Of a stretch of DNA of 45,740 nt, positions 25,458 to 32,766 are shown in pieces. A program made the position numbers and the translations under genes. How positions within the stretch are numbered: position 1 is the first letter of the stretch; each line of letters starts with the position of its first letter. The notes beneath the pieces were generated by a model that ran no database searches, was not told the origin of the DNA, and saw only the letters and a list, made by a program, of their open reading frames with translations. The DNA comes from DAOPJM01 sp035399665 (GTDB lineage: Bacteria > Bacillota > Clostridia > Christensenellales > CAG-138): positions 1-45,740 of the forward strand of contig DAOPJM010000013.1 in assembly GCA_035399665.1 (NCBI GenBank), written 5' to 3'.

Positions 25458-28046
25458 CTATGGAATGGGAGTAGCGGAAGGCTCGGCGCCCTCCCCCGTC
25501 CCCGCGTTATCCGGAGTTGGCGTCACTTCGGCTCCGCAAATCGAGCATATCGGGAACTCCAAAATGAAGTCTTCGGTCGATTTCGCCGTTCGCTTATAGG
25601 TGTCGCCAAAGACTTTTGCCAAAAGTTCATCGCTCATGCGGTAGAACGGAGACGACTGTCTGATCAAGCAATAGGTAACCGTGGTGATATCCTCAACGGC
25701 ACATTTATCGCAAGCGACACAGCCCGACTTTGTGCAAATCTTGAGCGAGACATGCATATCGCAGGTCGAGGTCGGCACTTGGCTGTATGTAAAGAAATCG
25801 TCAATTAGGGCAAAACGTTTGCCAAAACTGGATCGAGTGTAATTGTAGTAGTCAAGGCAGGCGTCACATGCGACCAAGCCCGAAACAGGGCATATGGTCT
25901 TGGTAATCAAGCCGAGTGAGGATTCATCAGCGTTTATTATCTTGCTGTCGGCTTTGCCCTCCATGATTTTGGACATGAAGTCCTGCCACAATGGCGCCGC
26001 ATAGTCACCGCCGGTAGATCCGCTTTTGAGCTTGTTGGCAGGATAGTCATGTCCTATCCAAACGACGGAGGTATAGTCGCAGGTCATGCCGGCAAAGTAC
26101 ACACTCGCATAGTCGGAGTTGGTTCCTGTCTTCCCTGCCACGGTATGTCCTTCAATCTTTGCTGCCGTACCGGTTCCGGATTCAACGACGTCCGTCATCA
26201 TATCCACAAGCATATAGGCGGTTGACGCGCTGTTGTATACCTGTGTGGACGCACCGCGCATTTCATAGGCGTCTAAGATGACATTACCCTGTTCATCGAT
26301 AACATAGGTAAAGGAGATCGGGTCGTTATAGTAACCATTGTTTGCAATGGCGGCGTAGGCAGAAGCCATCTGTATCGGCGTTATGCCAGACGTGCCTAAA
26401 GCAAGTCCTGGGCCGTCCTTGTTAAGCTGCGAGGAGGGTATGCCCATGCGTTCCATGTATTCTACGGCAAGCTCAACTCCTACATAGTCGAACAGCAGCC
26501 TTCCCGCTACAACATTGAGAGACTCGGTCAAGCCCTCTCTGACGGACGTAGGGCCAAAGTATCGACTCGTTTCCCTTACTCCCACGCTCGGATACCCATT
26601 CTCGCCGCCCCAACCATCTATCGTCCAAGGAACGTTAGCAATAATCGTTGCGGGCGACACGCCGTTATCGAGCGCAGGCCCATATATCGAAAGCGGCTTG
26701 ATGGATGAACCCACCTCTGTATAGCTTTGATATGCGCGATTGATGCCTTTTCTGATCTCCGGCTCGGTGCGCCCGCCAATTATTGCGCGAAGCTCTCCTG
26801 TGTCGGAGTCAATAACCACTGCCGCAACCTGAGGTTCAATGGTTTTAATGGTAATGCTGTCGGAAACTACCTCTTCAACCTCGGCTGCGTCGGGGTCGGC
26901 AAGCTCCGGGTATTCGCTCCAATTGGCTATGCTTTCCTGGACAGTATCTTGAATTGAGGTATCCATCGTTGTGTAGATCGTGTATCCGCCTGAACGCAGT
27001 TTGTTTTCATAGATGGCACGATTCGACGCCGTGTCTGCAAGGCCATCCTTTTCAAGCCAACAGCCTATGACGTCCTGAATGGCATACTCGATGAAATATG
27101 CGCGTTCGTACATGCCTGAGTATTGGCTTTCTTCGAATATTACCTCGTTTTCATTAAGTGCGGAATTGTATTGCTCACGGGTAATATAGCCGTTTTCGTA
27201 CATACGCTTGAGAACTGTGTTAGTCCGCTCTTGAGTGCGCTCATAGCGATTAGTCCCGTCCTCGTCGGTACGCACATACATATTAAGACGGGGATTGTAA
27301 CCATAGGGGTTTTGCGTTAACCCCGCAAGCAGGGCGCATTCACGCAAAGTAAGCTCTGAAAGCTCTTTCCCGAAATAGTCCTTGGCGGCGGTAACAACTC
27401 CATAATTAGAGCCTCCAAGGTATATGTCGTTTAGATAGGCTTCAAGAATCTGATCCTTGTCCCATTCCTTTTCAAGCTGCAAGGCAAGGTACGCTTCCTG
27501 AATCTTTCGCTTGTATGTACGCTCGGAAGAAAGCACCTTGTTCTTGATAAGCTGCTGCGTCAGCGTACTGCCTCCGGAGGAATTACTGTTGCCCAATATC
27601 TCCAACGCAGCCGAGAAAAGACGCTTAAAATCGACGCCCTGATGTTTATAGAAGCGAACATCCTCAACGGCGATGAAAGCAAGCTTGAGGGTCTCCGGCA
27701 CGTCCTCAATATTAACCCACTCGCGGTATTCTATGGCTGACATTGTTGTAAGCTCATTGCCGTACATATCGCAAATTGTAGTACTTCTGTCGCTCTGTGT
27801 AAGCTGCGAGGTCTCGAAGTATGGTACCGTACTTATATACGCAGAGACAACGCCGTAGACTAAGCCCAATGCACCAAAGCCCATTATGGCCGCGGCAACT
27901 ATTATGAGCTTAAGCGCGCTAAACAATACGTCAAGCACAAAAGGACGCTGTTCGCGTCTGCGCGTCAGCTTGAGCTGTAAATGCTCTGACCTGCTGTTTG
28001 CAGTTAGAGACTCCTGTGTTGTTCCTTTGTTTCTACCGGCTTTCAT
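25458..28046 (-). CDS. Class A penicillin-binding protein (PBP1A type) with Cys-rich tail
   Basis: 862 residues. One membrane anchor (~37-70) follows a basic cytoplasmic start. The glycosyltransferase domain has catalytic Glu128 in EDVRFYKHQGVD and GGSTLTQQLIKN. The transpeptidase has the nucleophile Ser447 (SSIK), SLN at 509 and KTG at 639. It polymerises and crosslinks peptidoglycan outside the membrane. After ~715 comes a non-enzymatic tail with 11 Cys, starting CPVSGLVACDAC and ending CSIC plus a Pro/Thr-rich end. The start is ATG 28046, with AGGAGG five bases upstream; an earlier ATG at 28079 lies upstream of that site. A 23-bp palindrome covers the likely -10 box. Confidence 0.95.
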   Translation of the reverse strand: MKAGRNKGTTQESLTANSRSEHLQLKLTRRREQRPFVLDVLFSALKLIIVAAAIMGFGALGLVYGVVSAYISTVPYFETSQLTQSDRSTTICDMYGNELTTMSAIEYREWVNIEDVPETLKLAFIAVEDVRFYKHQGVDFKRLFSAALEILGNSNSSGGSTLTQQLIKNKVLSSERTYKRKIQEAYLALQLEKEWDKDQILEAYLNDIYLGGSNYGVVTAAKDYFGKELSELTLRECALLAGLTQNPYGYNPRLNMYVRTDEDGTNRYERTQERTNTVLKRMYENGYITREQYNSALNENEVIFEESQYSGMYERAYFIEYAIQDVIGCWLEKDGLADTASNRAIYENKLRSGGYTIYTTMDTSIQDTVQESIANWSEYPELADPDAAEVEEVVSDSITIKTIEPQVAAVVIDSDTGELRAIIGGRTEPEIRKGINRAYQSYTEVGSSIKPLSIYGPALDNGVSPATIIANVPWTIDGWGGENGYPSVGVRETSRYFGPTSVREGLTESLNVVAGRLLFDYVGVELAVEYMERMGIPSSQLNKDGPGLALGTSGITPIQMASAYAAIANNGYYNDPISFTYVIDEQGNVILDAYEMRGASTQVYNSASTAYMLVDMMTDVVESGTGTAAKIEGHTVAGKTGTNSDYASVYFAGMTCDYTSVVWIGHDYPANKLKSGSTGGDYAAPLWQDFMSKIMEGKADSKIINADESSLGLITKTICPVSGLVACDACLDYYNYTRSSFGKRFALIDDFFTYSQVPTSTCDMHVSLKICTKSGCVACDKCAVEDITTVTYCLIRQSSPFYRMSDELLAKVFGDTYKRTAKSTEDFILEFPICSICGAEVTPTPDNAGTGEGAEPSATPIP

Positions 28047-28065
28047 TGCTCCTCCTATCTTGGAA

Positions 28066-28088
28066 CTTGAGTATATCATATCCTCAAG
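28066..28088. promoter_or_regulatory. 23-bp palindrome at the PBP promoter, operator candidate
   Basis: Centred on 28077, 10 of the 11 base pairs are symmetric, with arms CTTGAG / CTCAAG. It contains the minus-strand -10-like TATACT (28075-28070), 20-25 bases before the PBP start codon. No good -35 box is present, which would suit an activated or repressed promoter. Confidence 0.6.
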
Positions 28089-28149
28089 GCTTTGTCTTGT
28101 GGGCTTTTCTGAAATTCAAAAAATAATCATATATTTGTCACAAAAGGTG

Positions 28150-28178
28150 TTTACAAATCACAACCGATGTGTTAGAAT
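28150..28178 (+). promoter_or_regulatory. Promoter of tRNA-Ala
   Basis: TTTACA (28150-28155), 17-bp spacer, TAGAAT (28173-28178), ending 18 bases before the tRNA. Confidence 0.65.
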
Positions 28179-28196
28179 GCTCAGGTCGGTTGACGT

Positions 28197-28272
28197 GGGG
28201 CATTAGCTCAGTTGGTAGAGTGCCACACTGGCAGTGTGGATGTCAGCGGTTCGAGTCCGCTATGCTCCACCA
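28197..28272 (+). tRNA. tRNA-Ala, anticodon GGC
   Basis: A full cloverleaf can be folded: acceptor GGGGCAT with ATGCTCC, anticodon stem CCACA/TGTGG, anticodon loop CTGGCAG giving GGC, T arm AGCGG-TTCGAGT-CCGCT, and an encoded CCA. The G3-U70 pair that identifies alanine tRNA is present (28199 with 28266). Confidence 0.96.
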
Positions 28273-28278
28273 CGAAAT

Positions 28279-28320
28279 AAGACACATTTGCCTATTGCGC
28301 AGATGTGTCTTTTCTTGTTT
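28279..28320 (+). terminator. Terminator of tRNA-Ala
   Basis: AAGACACAT (28279-28287) pairs with ATGTGTCTT (28303-28311), followed by TTCTTGTTTT. Confidence 0.85.
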
Positions 28321-28366
28321 TACAGAACGCTTCTGCATCATATTATAGGGACAAGAGGAAAATTAA

Positions 28367-28393
28367 TACCGCGCCCACTGAACAGACGCGGTA
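28367..28393 (-). terminator. Terminator downstream of the DUF5684-type gene pair
   Basis: TACCGCG (28367-28373) pairs with CGCGGTA (28387-28393); on the minus strand it is followed by TTAATTTT. It lies 22 bases beyond the stop at 28415. Confidence 0.65.
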
Positions 28394-28414
28394 CCGGTTG
28401 TGAAGAACTCCTAT

Positions 28415-28816
28415 CTACTCAGGCATCGGGCCGCGATATTCCGACTTGCCAAACCCAAGTATGGGCAGGAACACATACGGCGCGAGCACAAGCCCTGCCT
28501 TGAAGCCGCTGCCCTTGTTGAAACAATTGCCAAGCTTTATATAGGTTAGTATGCTCATGACTATACCGACGATTGGAATTAACTCAAGAAGGAACAGCCA
28601 TCCCTTGCCCCAAGTGATTTCATACAAGACGTAGTCACTATAGAATGGGATAACAGCCGCCCAACCATGCGCTTTGGCCTTCATGAAAACAAAGCACAAT
28701 CCGATGAGTATCATTGCGCAAACTGCCAGAGACAGCAGCGAGATCACCAAGGCGTTGGCAAGTATAGGCGCTAAATACTTAATGTAAGTGGGCAGTTGTT
28801 CAAACGGTATGGACAT
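28415..28816 (-). CDS. DUF5684-type small membrane protein (copy 2)
   Basis: 133 residues with about three membrane segments. The loop WAAVIPFYSDYVLYEITW, the LLELIPIVGIVMSI segment and the basic GFKAGLVLAPYVFLPILGF end match the DUF5684 pattern of small clostridial membrane proteins, function unknown. AAGGAGGT precedes the ATG at 28816. It is a diverged paralogue of the gene immediately upstream and probably shares its promoter at 29408-29435. No catalytic residues are evident. Confidence 0.75.
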   Translation of the reverse strand: MSIPFEQLPTYIKYLAPILANALVISLLSLAVCAMILIGLCFVFMKAKAHGWAAVIPFYSDYVLYEITWGKGWLFLLELIPIVGIVMSILTYIKLGNCFNKGSGFKAGLVLAPYVFLPILGFGKSEYRGPMPE

Positions 28817-28949
28817 AATGACCTCCTTCGCGATCGTTCAATCAGTGTAGTGTGGGCTTGGCATAACAGGGCTTGTCAAATGCCAAGATGCGCATTGGTC
28901 AAAGAGCGTCAGAATAAAGCGCCTCCGAAAGTGCAAACAAGGTCAGAGC

Positions 28950-29351
28950 TTAACCCTTTACAAATACTCCGCCGTAGATGGACTTGTCAAAAGCCAATAT
29001 TGGCAGGAATACGATGGGAACCAAAGCCAAGCCGGCCTTAAAGCCGTTGCTCTTGCCAAAGCAAGCGCCAAGCCTGATGTAGCACAAGATCGTGACCACT
29101 ACATTGGCTACGGGGATTAAGAGTAATAAGAACTTCCAACCATTGCCGTAGACAATTTTGAACAGGATATAGAGGTCGTAGAACGGGACGATGGCGGCCC
29201 AACCGGGCTGACCGGCTTTTCTGAATATGAACCAAAGAGCGACAATCATCAAGGCACACAGCGCGCAGCTCAAAGCACTCGATACGCCTGTTAATCCGAG
29301 CGATGAAGCAATGTACTCCGGTTCAGGAATCAAGTCCAAAAGAGTAATCAT
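28950..29351 (-). CDS. DUF5684-type small membrane protein (copy 1)
   Basis: 133 residues, about three membrane segments. It shares with its downstream neighbour the WAAIVPFYDLYILFKIVYG loop, the LLLIPVANVVVTIL segment, CFGKSNGFKAGLALVP and PILAF. The start is ATG 29351, nine bases after GGGAGGT; an open frame continues six codons upstream but has no binding site. The pair sits between two tRNA genes on the opposite strand. The function is unknown; duplication with retained spacing suggests that both copies are expressed. Confidence 0.75.
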   Translation of the reverse strand: MITLLDLIPEPEYIASSLGLTGVSSALSCALCALMIVALWFIFRKAGQPGWAAIVPFYDLYILFKIVYGNGWKFLLLLIPVANVVVTILCYIRLGACFGKSNGFKAGLALVPIVFLPILAFDKSIYGGVFVKG

Positions 29352-29407
29352 TGTACAGTTACCTCCCAATATATTTGTCGGAAAATGTTCAACGTTCCAA
29401 CAGCGTA

Positions 29408-29435
29408 ATTATACTTCTTTCAACGCAAATGTCAA
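29408..29435 (-). promoter_or_regulatory. Promoter of the DUF5684-type gene pair
   Basis: Minus strand: consensus TTGACA (29435-29430), 16-bp spacer, consensus TATAAT (29413-29408). Both boxes are perfect. Confidence 0.85.
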
Positions 29436-29497
29436 TATAAATATCAGCTGAGGCAACTATGGCAAGTGTCGCGAAACAAATTTAGAAGAAAAAGTAG

Positions 29498-29526
29498 TTG
29501 ACAATAACAAAAGTCGGTGTTAAAAT
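29498..29526 (+). promoter_or_regulatory. Promoter of tRNA-Pro
   Basis: Consensus TTGACA (29498-29503), 17-bp spacer, TAAAAT (29521-29526). The ~40-base leader contains a small ACGG-GAAA-CCGT hairpin. Confidence 0.8.
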
Positions 29527-29569
29527 ACAGCTTGTGTCACGGGAAACCGTAATGCGAAATAATGTATCT

Positions 29570-29646
29570 CTGGGTGTAGCGCAGTTTGGTAGCGTGCTTG
29601 AATGGGGTTCAAGAGGCCGGAAGTTCAAATCTTCTCACCCAGACCA
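29570..29646 (+). tRNA. tRNA-Pro, anticodon GGG
   Basis: Acceptor CTGGGTG with CACCCAG (C at position 1, usual for tRNA-Pro), anticodon stem CTTGA/TCAAG with loop ATGGGGT giving GGG, T arm with TTCAAAT, encoded CCA at the end. Confidence 0.95.
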
Positions 29647-29651
29647 TAAAG

Positions 29652-29692
29652 AAGTCCCGAATTGTCTGACCAAGTCGGGACTTTTATTTTTA
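29652..29692 (+). terminator. Terminator of tRNA-Pro
   Basis: AAGTCCCGA (29652-29660) pairs perfectly with TCGGGACTT (29675-29683), followed by TTATTTTTA. It lies beyond the stop of the convergent minus-strand gene and may also serve it. Confidence 0.85.
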
Positions 29693-29696
29693 ACTT

Positions 29697-30278
29697 TTAC
29701 TCGGGATTAATTACGATATACAAGCTGTCCTCGGTAAGCTTTGAGCTGCAGCTGTAATCATCCCATTCCCACTTAAACTCCTTATCATTGTTTGCAGCGT
29801 CGAATATCGATGTAACAATAGGCGGTATGTCGGCCGCCTCATAGCCATACAGATATGAAAAGATAATACCGAGCGTATCCGCCAAACGCTGCTTTTCCAC
29901 TTCAACGCTTGAAACGTAAAACTCGGAAAGCACTCCGTCAAGATTATACGGACGGTCCACGACTAAGGTAAAACCATAAAGATTATAGGATGGTGAATAT
30001 ATGAAGAGTTTCGCGTTTGTAACCTCACCATCGATAATGATTGAGTATTCTCCGCCCTCGCCGTCAAGTGTGAGTCCCTTGGCATGAAGTGCGCTTACAA
30101 CATCGCATTCAGTCAATGGCGTACTCGTTGGATACGCCTTCGCCAATGCTTCCTCTTTGTTTCGTGATACCCGTTCACCAATAATCCCAACAATTATCAG
30201 CACAATAACAAGCACCACCCCACATACGCCGGCAATGAACTTTCTTCTGTTCCTTAGGACATAACCACGACTTGGCAT
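29697..30278 (-). CDS. Membrane-anchored extracytoplasmic protein of unknown function
   Basis: 193 residues that I do not recognise. A basic start (MPSRGYVLRNRRK) is followed by one membrane segment (about 14-33) and an exported ~155-residue domain with mixed alpha/beta character. The region DIPPIVTSIFDAANNDKEF and the end SKLTEDSLYIVINPE show no known motif. GAGGTT precedes the ATG. It ends 14 bases from the tRNA-Pro terminator and is the most downstream of three minus-strand genes, separated from the next by 256 bases, so it is probably transcribed alone. Confidence 0.75.
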   Translation of the reverse strand: MPSRGYVLRNRRKFIAGVCGVVLVIVLIIVGIIGERVSRNKEEALAKAYPTSTPLTECDVVSALHAKGLTLDGEGGEYSIIIDGEVTNAKLFIYSPSYNLYGFTLVVDRPYNLDGVLSEFYVSSVEVEKQRLADTLGIIFSYLYGYEAADIPPIVTSIFDAANNDKEFKWEWDDYSCSSKLTEDSLYIVINPE

Positions 30279-30480
30279 ATAACCTCATTCCCAATGAAGA
30301 TAAACTGACGAGCTTTGGAAGGTTTAATACCGGCTGATGGCGTATTCCGATAATCTCATCGCCATAAAGCCACAGCATTCGACAAGGATATGTTAACACA
30401 ACGACTGCGCGAATTCAAGACAATACTTCTATTTTTGAAGCGATTTGCCAAAGCATTTACCAATACTTCAGAACACAATA

Positions 30481-30507
30481 GGCTGTGACAGCCATACTGC
30501 CACAGCC
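30481..30507 (-). terminator. Hairpin downstream of the DUF4428 gene
   Basis: GGCTGTG (30481-30487) pairs with CACAGCC (30501-30507), 28 bases beyond the stop at 30535. The T-run on the minus strand is weak. The rest of 30279-30480 shows no gene. Confidence 0.45.
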
Positions 30508-30534
30508 TTTGTTCAGAACCAAGTTATTGAGCAG

Positions 30535-31254
30535 CTATTTCAACGCGCCGCCGCAGTATTCACAACAGCCGTTCTCGTCGGGCGTCGTTGCAGCTCCGCA
30601 GAGCGGGCAGGTCATGGCCTGCTTGGGCGCGCTCGCTGCCTCCGCAGCCTTCTTGAAATCATCCTTGACCTTGCTGAAGGTCTGCTTAATCTCGTCAGCT
30701 CTTGCCGAAGCTTCCCTGTAAGCTATACCGCCGCGATTGTTAATCTCGCCCTCATTCAATTTGAACCTAATCTCATTGAACCAGGGTGAGTTCACATGAA
30801 CCATCAAATAGAAATCATATGAGTATTCGTATCTTGGCGGATTGTAGCTCACGGTATTCCCGTCAGCGTCCCTGCGCTTGAGTTCGCTCCTATTCTCATC
30901 GATATCAAGATCACACCCTGTAATCTGCGTAAAGTCCATGACGTCGGGGTTCACGTCACGCCAGTTTCGTTTTGAGCTAATAAGGCACTGCGCCTTATCT
31001 TCATCAAAATAAATCTTTGTAGCGGCGCCGATAACCTTGGTTGGGTTGAATTCCGCAACACGTTCTTGATTGGCTTCGCGATACGCAAGCTGCTCCTTGA
31101 TATCATCTACCGTCGATCTGCGCCTGTCGCTGAAAAACGGTGAAAGCTTGTTTGCGCAATCCTTGCACAGATTGCCGTCCTCGAGCTTGCGGTTACCTAA
31201 AAAACCTATTTTCTCGCCGCAGACACTGCAAAATTTCTTGTCAAAAAGTCCCAT
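30535..31254 (-). CDS. DUF4428 zinc-ribbon protein
   Basis: 239 residues. The N terminus KFCSVCGEKIGFLGNRKLEDG...CKDC is a DUF4428-type treble zinc ribbon. The middle (~70-180) is beta-rich and contains ISSKRNWRDVNPDVMDFTQI, resembling the PH-like domains often attached to this motif. The C terminus carries a second zinc ribbon with two CxxC knuckles (CPLCGAATTPDENGCCEYCG). It has no signal peptide. Such proteins are common in Clostridia with unknown function. It lies 38 bases downstream of the TtcA-family gene and may be cotranscribed with it. Confidence 0.8.
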   Translation of the reverse strand: MGLFDKKFCSVCGEKIGFLGNRKLEDGNLCKDCANKLSPFFSDRRRSTVDDIKEQLAYREANQERVAEFNPTKVIGAATKIYFDEDKAQCLISSKRNWRDVNPDVMDFTQITGCDLDIDENRSELKRRDADGNTVSYNPPRYEYSYDFYLMVHVNSPWFNEIRFKLNEGEINNRGGIAYREASARADEIKQTFSKVKDDFKKAAEAASAPKQAMTCPLCGAATTPDENGCCEYCGGALK

Positions 31255-31292
31255 CTTTACCTCCTAAAAATAATCTATGCGTGTTACTATGG

Positions 31293-32048
31293 TCAATCCT
31301 GATCTTCATACTCCAAATAATTCTCTTTCGTCTTGATCTTGTCCCAAAGCCCGTAGGTTTCCGTGTGCGTTAAGGCATGCATCATCTTCTCCTGCGCGTC
31401 CGGCACTATGGTTGTCAGATGCTGCAGAAGCTGCTTTGCCTCCTCGCGCTTTGTATGCCCCGCAATATCGCAATTTGCCGCAAGAACTGGCAACTCAAGC
31501 TGCCTTGCGACAGACAAGGCATATTTCTCCGGGAGAAAAATCAACGGCCGTATGATGGTAACATCAGCCCTTGAAAGGTAGGTCACCGGGTCGAAGGTGT
31601 TTATACGCCCCTCATATAGAAGGCTCATAATAAGTGTTTCAAGAACATCCTCGCGATTATGACCCAAAGCTACCTTGTTGCAGCCGCGAGCCTTCGCCGC
31701 GTTGTTCAAGGCTCCGCGCCTAAGCTTGGCGCACAGGGCACAGGGGCTGCGCTCCTCTCTGTACTCAAACACGACTTTCCCTATATCGGTGTGAAGGACC
31801 TCGAAATCTATGCCGATGTCCTCCGCCATCTTGTATATTGCCGTACAATCCTGACTCTTCAGCCCTAAATCAAGCATGACGGCGCACACATCAAACTTGG
31901 CATACGCAAAGTGTTGATAAAGCTTCATAGCGCGCATTAAAAGAAGGGAGTCCTTCCCTCCCGACACTCCGACACAAATCTTATCCCCATCCTTGATCAT
32001 GCCAAAGCGCTCGTCAGCTCTTCGTATCGAACCTAAAACCCTTTTCAT
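31293..32048 (-). CDS. TtcA-family tRNA thiolation protein
   Basis: 251 residues of the PP-loop ATPase family. The ATP-binding SGGKDS is at residues 29-34. Cys103 and Cys106 (SPCALCAKLRRG) with Cys193 (AANCDIAGHTKREEAK) match the three ligands of the iron-sulfur cluster in TtcA, which makes 2-thiocytidine at tRNA position 32. Related TtuA-like thiolases share these features, so the exact base is not certain. ATG 32048 matches the family N terminus. The promoter's -10 box ends only 7 bases before this codon, so the message appears to be leaderless. Confidence 0.85.
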   Translation of the reverse strand: MKRVLGSIRRADERFGMIKDGDKICVGVSGGKDSLLLMRAMKLYQHFAYAKFDVCAVMLDLGLKSQDCTAIYKMAEDIGIDFEVLHTDIGKVVFEYREERSPCALCAKLRRGALNNAAKARGCNKVALGHNREDVLETLIMSLLYEGRINTFDPVTYLSRADVTIIRPLIFLPEKYALSVARQLELPVLAANCDIAGHTKREEAKQLLQHLTTIVPDAQEKMMHALTHTETYGLWDKIKTKENYLEYEDQD

Positions 32049-32054
32049 AATAAA

Positions 32055-32083
32055 AGTATATCATAGTTGAGCGTCTGTGTAAA
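32055..32083 (-). promoter_or_regulatory. Promoter of the TtcA-family gene
   Basis: Minus strand: TTTACA (32083-32078), 17-bp spacer, TATACT (32060-32055). The predicted transcription start coincides with the start codon at 32048. Confidence 0.65.
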
Positions 32084-32141
32084 GTGCGTGTATTCGCAAA
32101 AAGTAATTGTAAAATATTTGCGGCTTTAGTGTATCATGACC

Positions 32142-32170
32142 TTGCTCATTAATGCCTGTCATGGTATAAT
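32142..32170 (+). promoter_or_regulatory. Promoter of mntP
   Basis: TTGCTC (32142-32147), 17-bp spacer, perfect TATAAT (32165-32170). The leader is only ~20 bases, too short for a manganese riboswitch. Confidence 0.7.
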
Positions 32171-32196
32171 TCCTCCTTGATTACTTGCAGGGGTAA

Positions 32197-32766
32197 ATGA
32201 TGAACGTTGTTGAACTTTTTGCGATAGCCGTAGGGCTGTCGATGGATGCTTTCGCGGCTGCTGTGTGCAACAGCCTCGGTATGAAGAAATTCGTCTGGTC
32301 ACAGGCTTTGCTCTGCGCCCTGTTTTTTGGCTTCTTCCAAGCGTTGATGCCGCTTTTGGGGTACTTGCTCGGTTCAAGCTTTGCCGAGTTTATCGCTCCT
32401 TATGACCACTGGGTTGCGTTTGCTCTGCTCGCCATAATCGGCGGTAAAATGATATGGGATGCTTTCCATCCGGATAAGAACGAGAATCCCCAAAAGCAAC
32501 GCGGCGCCCTCCTGTCGCTGCTCATAATGGCTGTCGCCACAAGCATAGACGCCTTCGCCGTAGGAGTAACATTCCCTACTCTGCTCACGATCCCGCTTTA
32601 CGTCGCTCTGCTCATCATTGGATGCACCACTTTTGTACTGTCGTTTTTTGGCGTGTATATCGGAAAGCTATTTGGGACACGTTATCAAAAACCGTCGGAG
32701 ATATTCGGAGGCTGTGTGCTCGTTCTGCTTGCAATTAGAATTTTGATCGAAGGGCTGTTGGCATGA
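32197..32766 (+). CDS. mntP: Manganese efflux pump MntP
   Basis: 189 residues with six membrane segments in two homologous halves. The paired motifs VGLSMDAFAAA (Asp17) and TSIDAFAVG, with GGKMIWDAF between, are the conserved acidic sites of MntP. It exports Mn(II). Two ATGs are adjacent (32197 and 32200); AGGGG at 32189-32193 is better spaced for the second. The promoter is immediately upstream. The stop overlaps the start of the next gene (ATGA). Confidence 0.93.
   Translation: MMNVVELFAIAVGLSMDAFAAAVCNSLGMKKFVWSQALLCALFFGFFQALMPLLGYLLGSSFAEFIAPYDHWVAFALLAIIGGKMIWDAFHPDKNENPQKQRGALLSLLIMAVATSIDAFAVGVTFPTLLTIPLYVALLIIGCTTFVLSFFGVYIGKLFGTRYQKPSEIFGGCVLVLLAIRILIEGLLA

Noticed and set aside
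29570..29646. Considering other isotypes for the second tRNA
   Set aside because: Loop ATGGGGT places GGG at positions 34-36, and C at position 1 fits proline.
32049..32196. Manganese (yybP-ykoY) riboswitch before mntP
   Set aside because: The promoter leaves a leader of only ~20 bases and no matching structure was seen.
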